This document shows positions 21,839-32,427 of a stretch of DNA of 64,000 nucleotides, in pieces. The stretch's first letter is position 1, and every line of letters begins with the position of its first letter. The position numbers were made by a program, and so were the translations under genes. The notes under the pieces are model-generated. The model was not told the origin of the DNA. It saw nothing but the letters and a program-made list of their open reading frames with translations, and ran no database searches. The stretch is from Aphelocoma coerulescens (Eukaryota > Chordata > Aves > Passeriformes > Corvidae): positions 248,001 to 312,000 of the forward strand of contig NW_027184061.1 of the NCBI RefSeq assembly GCF_041296385.1, written 5' to 3'.

Positions 21839-22989
21839 GGAGAGCCTGGGACATTGTGCACACTTCCCCCAGCAGAGTTAATTTGCATTTCTAAAGCTCC
21901 TCTGCTGGCTGCCTGGAAGGAAGCTTCTCTTCCAGGGCAGCCATCAGGTGACTCACAAGTGGGCCCCCCCAAAAGCGGCGCTTTTCCCCCCCCCTTTTTT
22001 TTTTCATATTTTTAAACTTTTCATATTTTTAAACTTTAAATTTTTTTTCATATTTATGAGGGAAAGGGTCAGTTTTAAAGCTCTTCCGGTTTTGCAAAAT
22101 GCAACCTACAGGTGAATATTGAAAAACCCATTCCAAAATTCTGCCATCACTAACAGCCACGCACACACATACACAAAAAAGCCCCAAAGCAATAAAGATT
22201 TTTGCTACTTCTTCCCCTAAGACTAAATATTGACTCTCAAACCTTTGGCCCAAATCCAACTGACAATATCAAAGTAGGATTATTAAGAAAACGCCTTCTA
22301 ATGATGTAATCTTGTCACCAAAACTGTGGGAAGAACAAAAACTCTCCAACAACCTTTTAAGTGTATGAGGATCAAGGCTGAAGAAAATGAATGCAGAAGC
22401 TAAGTTTTTAGCAATATAATATTGAACATTTATTAGTAGAACAAAGGCAAATCACAGCCTGGGGCGCTTGGCAATGTTGCCAGAGGCGCCCTCCATTCAT
22501 TTTACTGTGGGCTTAAGTACTCTCCTGAACTGTCACATATTCATTAACCCAGAAAGGAATTTACACTTCCCTCCCCTTTCCCCCTGTCCCGTTTCTGCCC
22601 CTTCCCCCAGCAGGACACCGCCTCAGTCCTCTGGATCGCTTCAGAACTGCAGACAGGCCCCCTCTCTCCGGTGCCTCCGCAGTCTCCAGCCTCATTTGCA
22701 GCTGCCAGTTCCCTTGGGCGGTGTGAGCTCTGATGAGGTAACAATCTTCCTGGGATGCATGCGGTTTATCTTCTTTGTTTCTCTAAGATGTCTTGGTTCC
22801 TGGCTCTGTAGTTTCTCAGCTCAGAAGACATTTGTTACCGTGTGTTTATTAATACATTTCTTAACATATTACAACTATTTCAAAGTTACAATTTACCTTA
22901 ATCTTGTTCCTACCTTAACACTATTTCTACATAATCCATCATCACTTCTAAATGTTTGAATCATATATGCAAAAGACAACATTTATCAT

Positions 22990-23401
22990 TCACTCATTTA
23001 TCACACCAGGGTGAGGAATTCCAAACATGGATTCCTGGGGAGATAATTGAATATCTGCCCTGGGTCTGGCTCTTCTTCCTGCCAAAGCCAATGGCAGCAG
23101 CCGTACCCGTGGCATCTTGGTTTCTCCCAGCAGTTTCAGAAGGTGTTTCTTTATTTCCCCATTCATTCTTTCCACCCGACCCGAACTCTGGGGGTGCCAG
23201 GGCGTTTGGAGGTCCCAGTGTGTTCCTAAAGCAGCCAGAACAGCCTGAAGGGTCATTCCTGTAAAAATGAGTTCCCCTGTCTGTGTCCATTGCTTCCACA
23301 ATCCCGTATCTTGGAATTGTTTGTTCCAAACATGCCTTAAGAACTGAGGCAGGGATTGCTGAAGCAGTTGGAAATGCTTCTGCCCCGCTGTGAGCTGCCA
23401 T
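22990..23401 (-). pseudogene. Gammaretrovirus-like integrase remnant, arm A
   Basis: Motifs AIPASVLKACLEQTIPRYGI, DTDRGTHF and, in another frame, TPWHPQSSGRVERMNGEIKK belong to the catalytic core of a gammaretrovirus-like (class I ERV) integrase. An extra T in a run of T at about 23267 shifts the frame between the second Asp and the Glu. In arm B the same region is open, so the break arose in this arm. Confidence 0.75.
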
Positions 23402-23405
23402 GCTG

Positions 23406-24604
23406 TTAGCAGAAGATATTGAAGCCTTCCTGCTCAGGGCATTTCAGTGCCAGGCTCTTCCAGGCACCCCCAGCTCGGCCCTTTGAGCTGAGCATGCGGG
23501 CGCTGAGCTGCGCTTTGTCTCCTTCCCTTTCCTTAAGAGCAGCGTGTCTTGTCACTCTTTTCCCTTCTGCTGCCCTTGAAGCCCCATCCCTAAACACCTT
23601 TTCTCCCTCAGGCCAGGGAATGTCTGGTAAATCTCTCCTAGGCCGGGTCTGGAGCTCTGTCACTTGGCTGCAGCCATGGGTTTCTTGCCAGCCCCGTGTC
23701 CAGGGCCGTTCAAACAGGAGGCTGGGTTCAACCCTTGCCCTGTCCTCAACTCTGAATCCTCCTGTTCCATCCAACAAGTTTCATTCTGTAAGAACCCAGC
23801 GCTGCTCATCCATTTAGAGGCTCCTTTGGTTAACAAAGCTTTACCTTGATGCCAGGCTGGAACAATCAGAGATTCTGCTGCTGTCAGTTTTCAGGCCTCA
23901 GTTCCCAATAAAGCCGGGGCTGCGCAATTCTGCAGACAATGAGGCCACTCTCTGGCCACTGGGTGAAACATTTGAGCCCAGGAATTCCTTTGGCATGGCC
24001 CTGATTAACATCCACATGCAATTCAAATGGTTTTTCCCTGTCTGGGAGGGTCAGGGCAGGAGGCTCAGTTAATCTGCTTTTGAAGCCTTGAAAATTGTGC
24101 TTTCCTTCTGGTGTCCATGATGGGGTTTCTTGCCTGGCAGGAGAGGAGTGTTGTAGGGAGAGATGCCTGGCTCCAGAAGCGCTGCCTTTAGCAGGGACTC
24201 AGTAAGAGGCTGTAACCCCTTCCTTGCCTCCCTTGGAACAGGGTATTGCTTTTAGACACCACTTGTCCTGGATGCTTCAGAGGGATATGGAGAGGCTCCA
24301 TATCTAATTTTCCCTATTTCCCTGGGGCTGCCCACACTTCTGGGTTCCCTTCAGCAGAGGCCTTTGCAGACATCTGACACCAAGGTCCAGCAGCATTAGC
24401 GTCTGTATCTCCTTTGACAATATGAATTTGCATTCCCACTTCAGCCACCAAATCCCTTCCCAGTAAATTACAATCACAATTAGGAACAAACAGAAATTGA
24501 TGCATTTCAAACCCATCCCCCACACGTACTAAGAGTGGTTGAATAAAACACCCCTGCTCATCTTTCCCACTTATTGCCTGAATAATGAAAGAACTTCTTG
24601 CCAA
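23406..24604 (-). pseudogene. ERV protease and RNase H remnants, arm A
   Basis: 24314-24604 reads QFLFVPNCDCNLLGRDLVAE, the C-terminal part of a retroviral aspartic protease (the active-site part is missing). 23406-23777 reads DIPWPEGEKVFRDGAS, the start of a retroviral RNase H. The reverse transcriptase between them is mostly absent. The same order occurs in arm B at 35616-36800. Confidence 0.6.
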
Positions 24605-25214
24605 TTTCCCTCCTTAGGTCTCAGATTCGGAGTGGATCGAGAGGCCCCTGTGTCCATCAGGAGCGGCCTCGTCTCGATCCAGACGCGCCCTGAATGTTCT
24701 CAAGGGCTCTGGTGCGGTGGGTCCTTGGTCTGCTGGGAGCTCTGCCAGCCCTGACAATCCATGTCCATGTGGGGTGGACTTGCTGGTGCTGAGGGTGCTG
24801 CTGTCTGTGCTTGCAGTGTCCTTCTGGCCTGCAGATGGACCCCTGATTCCTTGCCAGGGGCTGTTTGGGTGGGCTCTGCCGTGCCGAGGAGGGCAATGCC
24901 TGTGCCAGGTGCTTGTGGCCGCCGCCGTCCCCTGGGTGCTGGGGCCCCCTTGGGCCCTGTGGTTCATCCCTGGGGGGCTGTAGAAACTCTGCCATGGCCT
25001 TTGCCTTCACCTTGGCCTTTTGCTCATCCCTTCTTGCATTCCCCTGCTGAGCCTTTCTGGCCAAGTGCTGCAGGGGCTTCTTGTGCCTCTCCTGCAGCCC
25101 CCTCAGTGCCTGTGGGTGCTCATCCTCTGACAGCTGCTGAGCTTTCTGCAAAATCATTCGTTTCTCCCGTGACCCAAACAAGATCGATAAAAGAAAATCC
25201 TGATCCTTCCACAT
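24604..25214 (-). pseudogene. ERV gag remnant, arm A only
   Basis: A minus-strand frame with REKRMILQKAQQLSEDEHPQ and a Lys/Arg/Gln-rich tail, like the capsid end and basic nucleocapsid linker of a gammaretroviral Gag. A conserved zinc knuckle is not visible. Arm B lacks this segment: its sequence jumps from the ATCTTATCCTCAA flank straight to the protease at about 35620. Confidence 0.5.
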
Positions 25215-26054
25215 CCCGCAGCCTCCTGGGGGCCGGGGGCCACTGCCGGCCCTGCCTGGGGGGTGCTGGGGTCAGGCAGTGCCCGGCGCTGAGCCCCGGC
25301 TGCCCCACAGCCCCGGCCCGGCCCCACAGCTCCCCACAGGCCCCCAGCCCGTGCTGCCCTGTCCTGCTGCTCCCCACCACAGAGAAACACCCTGAAATCC
25401 TGACCTCCTTGTTTCCCTGTCCTGGAAAGCAGGAATAGAAGACATCTGGATCAGCTGGCAAATGTTGAGGATAAGATGCTGCTGAAAAATATCCCAGTCC
25501 TCACTTTTTTCTCTTCCTCCTCTTTTCCATCTTCCTTTTCCTTTCTTACCACATAGATTCCTCCTGCTGCTGTTTGCCTTAACCATATTCCTGCACACTC
25601 CCTTCAACCAATCCCTTCCCAGCACACCAACACCATCCGTCCCCTGTTGCTGAGACCCCTTCTCGACTTCCCTTTTTACCCCTGCTGGGTTTCCATGTCC
25701 TTAAGTACCTCTGGAAGAATGTTCAAACTGCGTCCTCAGCATTGTCCCCTTTTGTATAGGAAACGATGTCCATGGTTCTGTTCAGGCTTTGTTGTTGTTC
25801 TGGAAGTTGAGGAATTGAGCAGGAGCTTGGCTGAGCAGCAGTGTGTGTCAGTCAGTGCCATTTTGTGGAGCTGCTGGTTTGTGCTGTCACTTGCTTGTGT
25901 GCAAGTGCGTGTGGCTGTGTCCGAGCAGATTCAGAGCATGTGTTTGTAAGGAGGCGTTGGTGTTGTTGGTTCGCTGGGGGTGCCCGGTTTTCGGGACATC
26001 CCCCCTGGAGCAGGGTGTCCCCCCTTGGTGCAGGCGCGGCCCTCAGGCAGCGCT

Positions 26055-26105
26055 CAGCCAATCAGAAGGCGCGGCGCTGGTGAGTCAGCAGTTGCCAGGC
26101 AGAGC
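26055..26105 (-). promoter_or_regulatory. SXY-like promoter module P2
   Basis: Minus strand: CCTGGCAACTGCTG, then ACTCACC, then CTGATTGG (CCAATCAG at 26058-26065), the X1-X2-Y order and spacing of MHC class II promoters. It is identical in its core to module P4 in arm B. It points away from the zinc-finger gene on the plus strand, whose leader begins just to the right, so it may act as one side of a divergent promoter or be an MHC relic. Confidence 0.65.
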
Positions 26106-26469
26106 CGCAGCGCCCGGCGCTCCCCAGCTGGAGCCCACGTGTGGCCCGGCCTTGGCGCCCCCCGCCAGGGGAATTTGGGGAGGTGGGAGGGGGGGAGCGC
26201 CAAGGCCGGGCCGGGCCGTGCTGTGCTGGCAGAAGTGGCTGCGGCGGGGGCCGAGTGCGGGCAGGAGCGGCCGAGAGCCCAGCGCTGCCCCAGCCCGAGC
26301 TGCCGCAGCTGCATCGCTGCTCGTGCTGTGCGATCCGAGAGCTCTGGGGGGCAGAGCGAGCCAGGGCTGGGTGCTGGGCCTGGGGGGAGCAGGAGAAAGG
26401 CTGGAGCAGCAGGGCTGGAGACCAGAATGGTGAAACGATGGGCGTGGGAGCAGCAGGTGGGATTCTGCA

Positions 26470-26618
26470 GGAGGAGGAGTAGTGTGAGGAAGAGGAGTGT
26501 GAGGAAGAGTAGGGATACAGGAGGAGGAGCAGGAAGAGGAGGCACCGCAAGGTTCCAGCACTCGCTGTATCTGCAGCCTCCCCCCAGCCCCAGGAGCGTT
26601 GCCTCCCCCATCCAGCAG
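26470..26618 (+). other. Leader exon of ZNF A
   Basis: Purine-rich leader (GAGGAGGAG, GGAAGAGG) ending CCAGCAG/GTGATC at 26618/26619, shared with the leaders of ZNF B and ZNF C. The intron 26619-26924 is T-rich and the acceptor is TCCCCAATCCAG. The upstream limit of the exon is not known. Confidence 0.5.
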
Positions 26619-26951
26619 GTGATCAGGGAGGGGGATCCACGATTTTCCCGGGGGTGAATCTTGGTGTTTCTGAGGTTTCTTGGTTTCCATGTTGGTGCTT
26701 TGTTTTTTTTTTTGGTGGGGGCTGAATGTTTATATTTTGGAGGAGTTTTTGTCTGAATCTTGATGTTTTGGGAGTTTTTGGTATGCATCTTAATGTCTGG
26801 GGGACTTTTGGGCTGAATCTCTGTGTTTTTGAGATTTTTACAGACACAAGATGCCCGGTGATGGACTTGGGCAGGAGGAACCCCCAGCCCATGTCAGTCA
26901 CCCCTTGTTTTTTCCCCAATCCAGGATTTGTCATTCCCAAGGCGTGGCTGA

Positions 26952-27608
26952 ATGGAGGAGGAGGAAAAGCCCCGGAGATGCCGCACGAGGAGGGGCTGCA
27001 AACGCAGCCCAGAGAGATCCAAGGAGGAAAGAGCCCCCCTTGGCCAGGAAGGCAGCCGGAGATCCAGGGGGAGCTCGGAGCTGGGGGAGAAGCCTCAGGG
27101 TGGGGAGAAGCCCCACAAGTGCTTGGAATGTGGGATGGGCTTCAGATGGAACTCCTACTTGATCAGGCACCTGAGTATCCACACTGGGGAGTGGCCCTAT
27201 GAGTGTGGGGAATGTGAGAAGGGCTTCATCAGCATCTCCCACCTGATCCACCACCAGGTGATCCACACTGGGGAACGACCCTATGAGTGCTTGCAGTGTG
27301 GGAAGAGCTTCGGGTGGAGCTCCAGCCTGAGGGTACACCATCTCATCCACACTGGGGAGAGGCCCTACGAGTGTTCTGAGTGTGGGAAGAGGTTTCAGAG
27401 GAGCTCCCACCTCCTCGTACATCAGCGCATTCACACGGATGAGAGGCCCTTCCGCTGCCCCGACTGTGGGAAGGGCTTCAAACGCAACTCCCACCTCATC
27501 ACCCACCGGCGCATCCACACTGGGGAGAGGCCCTACGAGTGTCCCCAGTGTGGGAAGAGCTTCTCACAGAGCTCTCATTTGACCCGACACCAAGGGAGGC
27601 ACCGCTAA
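26952..27608 (+). CDS. Six-finger C2H2 zinc-finger protein (ZNF A)
   Basis: 218 aa in one coding exon (acceptor at 26924). Residues 1-51 are a charged linker ([17 protein letters not shown]), then six C2H2 fingers of the form YECxxCGKSFx5Lx2Hx3H joined by TGERP-type linkers. It has no KRAB, SCAN or BTB domain. It is expected to be a nuclear sequence-specific DNA-binding protein. An in-frame TGA lies just before the ATG in this arm (CGT GGC TGA ATG), so translation must start at 26952. After the TAA a half finger ([10 protein letters not shown]) follows in frame. A polyadenylation signal AATAAA is at 27820. The second copy is ZNF B in arm B. Such genes are highly multicopy in songbirds. Confidence 0.85.
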   Translation: MEEEEKPRRCRTRRGCKRSPERSKEERAPLGQEGSRRSRGSSELGEKPQGGEKPHKCLECGMGFRWNSYLIRHLSIHTGEWPYECGECEKGFISISHLIHHQVIHTGERPYECLQCGKSFGWSSSLRVHHLIHTGERPYECSECGKRFQRSSHLLVHQRIHTDERPFRCPDCGKGFKRNSHLITHRRIHTGERPYECPQCGKSFSQSSHLTRHQGRHR

Positions 27609-27819
27609 GGGAAGCCCTGCGAGTGCCCCGAGTGCGGGAAGAGCTTCGTGCGCTGCTCCAGCTCCATCCCCCGTGGGAGGATCGGCATTGGATGATCCCC
27701 AGTGACCCCCGTTGGGCAGAGCCCTGGTGACCCCCGTTCCGGGTGATCCCTGCTGGGTGGGGGGAAGGTGTTGGAGAGATTTCTTTGCCTTCTCCTTGTG
27801 CTGCTGGGATTTGGTTGGG

Positions 27820-27825
27820 AATAAA
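27820..27825 (+). terminator. Polyadenylation signal of ZNF A
   Basis: AATAAA 212 bases after the stop codon, conserved at the equivalent place in ZNF B (33255-33260 on the minus strand). Confidence 0.65.
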
Positions 27826-28040
27826 TTCCCTCCCTGTGCCCAGGCTGGCTCTGTTGTGCCCGTGCCGGTGCTCAGGGCGGGATCTCTCCCGGTCCTTCTC
27901 TTGACTCCTGGGCCTTTCCTTGTATTTCCTGTCCCTGTGCAGTAGCAGAGGGCAGGGACAGAGTATTTTTGGTGTCTTGTGGCATCCAGTAAAGGCCTGC
28001 TTAGTCCCAGGGGTTGTGAGGGTCTTGTGGGGGTCCTCCG

Positions 28041-30400
28041 TTTGCTTATTTAAACACACGGAAAGGGGGGAATTCCTTTTGTTCCAGCTCTCCTGCCTGA
28101 ACGTGGGGGGACCTTGGAGGCTCCGGGCCCCGCCGGGTCAGGGCCCCTGCACCCCCTCCTTTCCCAACGCCGCAGCACAGACCCTGTGTCACTGCTGGGG
28201 GGGAACTGTCCCAGAGCCGCAGGCAGCTAAAGCCAGCCATGGAGTGCCACACAGCTAAACCCATCCGGCGCGGCTCCCTGGCACCGGCGGGTCCCTCTCC
28301 TCTCCACGCGGGGCCGGCAGAGCCAGCGGGAGCCGGCGGAGCCTCCTGTCTGCAGCCAGCACACTCCGCGCTGAACTGAAGAGGACACCACGCAGCCAGC
28401 AGCACAAAGGGAGCCAGGCTTTCTCCACCGTAGAGCCCGAACAAGAACACTCTTCAACGTGGCGGCTTCGGAGTCAGAGAGAAGAGAAAGTGAGTCCTGT
28501 GGGACGGAGCTGGAAATGGCGACGGGAGAAAAGAGGGCGGTGCCGCGATTCTCGTGCGCAGCTTAAAAAACTTCCTGCAGGCCGTGGTAAGAAACTGTAA
28601 TATCACAAACTGTTTGGCTCTTTGATCCATTTGGAGTACTTGGAGGGATGGAAAGTTAACCTATGGCCCATGAAATTTATGAAAAGTGCCTATGCCAGGC
28701 TATATAGAAGTATTGAGAGGCTTTTAAAGACTTCCTGTCACGATAAAAAAAAACCCCTTTGTGTTCAGGACAAAGTAATTAATCCTTACAAAGACTAATA
28801 ACCCCATGTGATGGCCCCTGTCTGGCAGTGTGAAGGAACGGTGAGATTTTTCAGGGCAGAGATGTTTTACACCACAGCAGATTGTTTCTTTCCGGGTGTG
28901 TCTGCTGTTGGTGGCACTTTGAGAACCACGTGATGCAGAAGAAAACCCTTTTTTCCTTAAGCATAACAAAGAGACTCTTCAAGAACTGCAACACTGACTA
29001 AAATCCCATGTTCTGCTTCTTTTCTGCGAGTTGGGTAAAAGGAGGGAAGTGCTGGAAGAGAGGGGAGGTTTGCTTTAATTTCTTGTTATTTCTTTTTACT
29101 TTTAATTCTGTTGGTAATAAACCTTTTCTTTGTACAGCAACTGTTTAAGTTTGAACCTGTTTTGCCTCGCAGCTCTCTAGTTTTCCTCAATATTTTCTTA
29201 TTTTCCCCTTATGAAAAATAACAGATTTCGCGTGCTTGATGCTCAGCTGCGTCAAACCACGACAGGCAGAGCCCTGGTGCCCCCCGTCTGAGTGATCCAT
29301 GTTTGGATCCAGTGTCCTGGGTTTGCATGGCCAGGCTTTGGAAATAGGGGGCCTCCAGGGTTGGCTTCCTTGAGCAGCTTCCAGAAGCTTCCCCCGTGTC
29401 CGGCTCCTGTTCCGCCCCGCCCCTGAAGGCGAGGGTAACCCAGGGTCTGGTTCATGGCTCCCCTGGGGCAGATTAGAGTGAAACAACAGTGAAAGATCTG
29501 TGTTCATAAATATATCTCTGTGGGGTTTATTTCAGAACAGTTTGGTTGCTGTGTGAAGGGGGTTTGGAGCCCTTTTGGTTACCACCTCCAGTAATATTAA
29601 AAGCATAAAAGTAACACTTAGGAAACGTGTAAGGGCAAAGAAAGTAGGAGAGTAGAAGGATACACAGTCAGCAGCCCTGGATCAGCAACAAAACTTTTGG
29701 TTTTGGTTGTTCCAATGTCGCTGTCCTTGGTGTAAGTGATGGTCCCAGGCTGGATCCCGTGGGGGGTGGGGAAGCCCCGGAAACTCCAAGTTCGGTGGGT
29801 TAATACAGGTTCAGGTTTGGGTGAACACCCAGGTACCTCCCCCGGGGGAGTTTTGCAGTGTCCGATGTCACACTGTGGATCCCGGGGCACTTTGGGGGCT
29901 CTGATGGTTTATGGCCCCTTCTAAGACATGGCCCTGCCCCTCCCGGCAGCGCAGCTGAGCCAGGCATGGCCCATGCGAAGGGATGGCAACCTCCAGGCCT
30001 CTGTGTGCATGTCCCGGGCCTGGCCCGGGCGGGTTCCCAGAGCTGGGCCAGTTGTGTAAGGGAGGGCGCTGCCCTGCTCCAAAGCCCTGTCCCACCTGGC
30101 CGGATCTGCTTCCCATCGGCCTCTGCCCTTCCCTGGCTCCAGGCCCGGCTCGTCCCCTCCGGGCTGGGTGTTCCCCCCCTGTGCCCCCGGGCGCTCCCTG
30201 TGCCCACGGCCAGCAAAGGCCCCGCTGCTGCTGCCGGTGGCCAATGGTTTGAGCCACTAACCCGGAACATTTCAGTCCCTCACAGCTCTGCACCCCAAAA
30301 GCCGAGAGGGATCAAAGGCGCCTCACAGCGACTCCATCCCACTGCAAACGGCTCAATTCCACCTCAAAACAACTCCATCCCACCTCCAAATTTTGGGGTA
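28041..30400. other. Spacer of the inverted repeat, left part
   Basis: No gene that I can support. 29258-29305 resembles the 3' UTR of the zinc-finger genes (GCAGAGCCCTGGTG). 29118-29200 has an AATAAA in an LTR-like T-rich setting. Open frames here have no known domains. Confidence 0.35.
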
Positions 30401-30414
30401 TCCCCTGTGCCCAA

Positions 30415-30925
30415 ACTGCTCCCAGTTGTAGATGTTCCTGTCCATGAACTTCACCCAGTTGTTGTCATCAAGGAAGTGCCAGTGGGCTTTTCCCCAGGAA
30501 TGGAACACACCTGTGTGGGAGACAGGTCAGGGGGTGCCCCCCTCCAGCAGCCCCCAGCACCCCACAGTAGGTTGGGAGCTCAAGGGACCCCCCTGGACAC
30601 CCCTTTCCCACCCCTCTCTGCCCCACGGCTGCCTCAGCACCAGCTGCTGGGTGGGGAGGAACCCCCCATGAGACCCCCAGGGAGGGACAGGGGTTTGGGG
30701 ACCACCCCCGTGAGGTTCTGTCCCCCCGAGAGCCCCAGGGAACTGCTCAAGAGATCAAGTGATGGGGAAACGAAGGGACTCTCATGGGAAGCCCTTTCCT
30801 GCTGTCCCCCCGGCCCTTATCCCCCTCTCAGACACCTTTCCCACCGTCCCCGCGCCCCTCCCCACTCACCCAAGAGCTCCTCGCCCGCAGCCGGGGGCTC
30901 CCGGCACCCAGAGTGGGGTGACACG
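30415..30925 (-). pseudogene. MHC class II beta gene fragment M1 (exon 1 end and start of exon 2)
   Basis: Minus strand: exon 1 end PPAAGEELLG at 30870-30900 with a GTGAGT donor, then a 357-bp intron, a CCCACACAG acceptor, and exon 2 from 30510 reading VFHSWGKAHWHFLDDNNWVK then FMDRNIYNWEQF, the start of the beta-1 domain. The phase across the intron (1+2) is that of class II genes. The first beta-1 cysteine position reads Trp (HWHF), so the disulfide is lost. Similarity stops near 30415 in a CTCCATCCCACCTC repeat, so most of beta-1 and all later exons are missing. Class II beta chains present peptides to CD4 T cells; this piece cannot. Confidence 0.7.
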
Positions 30926-30999
30926 GGGGGGACACACGGGGGTCCCCATTGCCGATCCATCCCAGGGCCGGTTTTGCCCCTCCAATCTCACCCCCCCGT

Positions 31000-31215
31000 G
31001 AGGTTCCCCAGAGTCCCTCCCCAGTGTCCCCAATGAACGGGATCAGCCCGAACTGGGAAGCTTTACTGGGAACACTGGGAGCAGCCGGGCGGGGGCAGAG
31101 TGACAGCAGGGCTGGGGGGGACACACGACCCCCCCAAAATCATCGCGGGGATGGAGCGGGGGGTCCCGGCCGGGCCCGAGGCCACGGGGAGGGGCTGCGG
31201 CCACCGGCGGCTCAG
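31000..31215 (-). pseudogene. MHC class II beta 3' UTR, second copy
   Basis: Reverse complement closely similar to 1-285. It lies downstream (minus strand) of the class II transmembrane exon at 31320-31426, in the place expected for the cytoplasmic-tail/3' UTR part of the same gene. It runs nearly directly into the exon 1 remnant of fragment M1 at about 30925. Confidence 0.55.
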
Positions 31216-31319
31216 GAGCTCTGTGGGCAGAGCAAAGGGGGTGACACCGGGCTGGGGGTCCCGGGGGGGCACACACGCTCTGGGGGAGGGGGGATGCGAT
31301 CCCCGGGATCCCCCGTCAC

Positions 31320-31426
31320 CTTCTCGAGCAAGTGAAAGCCGAGCCCCAGCGCCAGGAAGATGAAGCCCAACACGAAGTCCCCGATCCCCATCAGAATCTT
31401 GCTGCAGGCAGTGTCTGCTGGCATCT
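31320..31426 (-). pseudogene. MHC class II beta transmembrane exon
   Basis: A 107-bp exon bounded by CCCCCAG and GTGACG, reading CSKILMGIGDFVLGFIFLAL then GLGFHLLEK. This is the connecting peptide and transmembrane helix typical of class II beta chains, with the conserved glycine-rich face (GIGDFVLG). The frame is open. It is isolated: no beta-2 (immunoglobulin-like) exon is found upstream of it on the minus strand. Confidence 0.8.
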
Positions 31427-31884
31427 CTGGGGGTCCACAGGGGTCAGGACCTCTCTAAAACCCCCCCAGAGAGCCATCAGGACCCCCAAACCCCTCTTTT
31501 TTTCATCCCCTGTCTGTCCAGAATGCTGTTAAACCTTCTAGCACATGCCAAACCCACTCTCATCTCCTCCAGGACTCCACAAACCCCATCCCAGTTGCTC
31601 CCTGCCTTCCGAGGATCCCCCAAACCCTCTCCCAGCCCCTTTGCCAAGGCTAAAAAGAAGGGTGGCTCTTGATGGAATGCCCAACACCGAAAAACAGGAC
31701 AAGAGATCGGCCTAGAAGCATAGACAGCTTTGGGTTGGGGTGTTCTGAGAGAAGTGAGCTGCCCTCGTGAGAGGGGAGTGGATTGAGGGCACTGGGGAGG
31801 CACTGGGAGGGCACTGGGAGCGACTGGGAATGGAGCGCGCGGCACTGGGAGGCCGAGTCCAGCACGGGGCACTCGGCGCTGCGG

Positions 31885-31936
31885 GTCTGCCTGGCAACTG
31901 ATGAGTCATCAGAGAGACGCGCTCTGATTGGCTGAG
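31885..31936 (+). promoter_or_regulatory. SXY-like promoter module P3, inverted inside an MHC fragment
   Basis: Plus strand: CCTGGCAACTGATG, AGTCATC, then CTGATTGG at 31923-31930. It is the best match of the four to the class II X1-X2-Y consensus. It faces right, against the direction of the class II exons on either side (exon 2 at 32150-32427 and the TM exon at 31320-31426, both minus), so it cannot drive them in their present order. Confidence 0.65.
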
Positions 31937-31990
31937 GGGCGTCAGCGCCACGCAGGGCTGCGATGGACACGCGCGGGGGCACTGGGAGAG

Positions 31991-32035
31991 ACTGGGATGG
32001 ACTTGGATGGACTGGGATGGACTGGGATGGACTGG
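31991..32035. repeat. GACTGGGATG 10-bp tandem repeat
   Basis: About five copies of the ten-base unit just right of promoter module P3, in GC-rich DNA. Confidence 0.85.
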
Positions 32036-32149
32036 GAGAGCTCAGGGGAAGCTGGAAGGACAAGAGGCCCCGGGGATGGGCACCAGGGGGGCTGAGGGGC
32101 TCCAGGCTCATCCCCAGGGCAGGGCCCGAGGGGACTCGCTCTGCCCGAC

Positions 32150-32427
32150 GTTCTGCACCTCTGCGGGCCTCGAGCAACGGGGCAACGATGTCGCGGTGGT
32201 GCCGGCAGAGCCTGTCCGCCAGAGCCCGTTTGTACCCCAGTCTGGCTGGATGGCTGTTCCAGCACTGCGCCTGTTTCTCCCCACACGGGCTGTCCCCCAC
32301 AAACAGCCCCACATCGCTGGCGAGTGCAGTTGCTGCTCCCGCTGTCAGATGCTCCTCTGCACCAACCTCACCCACTCGGTGCCCTTAATGAAGTGACACT
32401 CGGACTTCATCATCCCCTGGAACACCC
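32150..32427 (-). pseudogene. MHC class II beta exon 2 (beta-1 domain), frameshifted (M2)
   Basis: Starts after CACACACAG with GVFQGMMKSECHFIKGTEWV, then hits a small deletion near 32345 (ATCTGACAGC) that shifts the frame. In the new frame it continues DVGLFVGDSPCGEKQAQCWN, then ARLGYKRALADRLCRHHRDI and VAPLLEARR. Both beta-1 cysteines (SEC, RLC) are present. The frameshift and the lack of a clear donor after LEARR make it a pseudogene exon. It belongs with the transmembrane exon at 31.3-31.4 kb by order, but a beta-2 exon is missing between them. Confidence 0.85.

Larger units (their letters stand above)
20346..28040. repeat. Inverted repeat arm A
   Basis: Read in reverse complement this arm follows 33045-40606 almost throughout. 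Matching landmarks: 20356-20510 with 40450-40600; 21334-21588 with 39106-39360; 22990-23400 with 36804-37220; 24314-24604 with 35616-35910; 26055-26105 with 34975-35022; and the zinc-finger gene 26952-27608 with 33472-34128. It has private segments at about 20590-21120, 22380-22985 and 24598-25465 that arm B lacks. Confidence 0.9.

Noticed and set aside
26441..26482. MGVGAAGG reading that resembles a class II beta signal-peptide start
   Set aside because: It ends after 14 codons (EEE then stop), has no donor in the expected place, and lies within the shared ZNF leader.
29858..31036. 392-codon plus-strand open frame
   Set aside because: It is antisense to the MHC class II fragments, which are clearly on the minus strand.
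32108..32314. Splice donor at the end of class II exon 2 that would make M2 a working exon
   Set aside because: No GT in the expected place after LEARR, and the exon is frameshifted near 32345 in any case.
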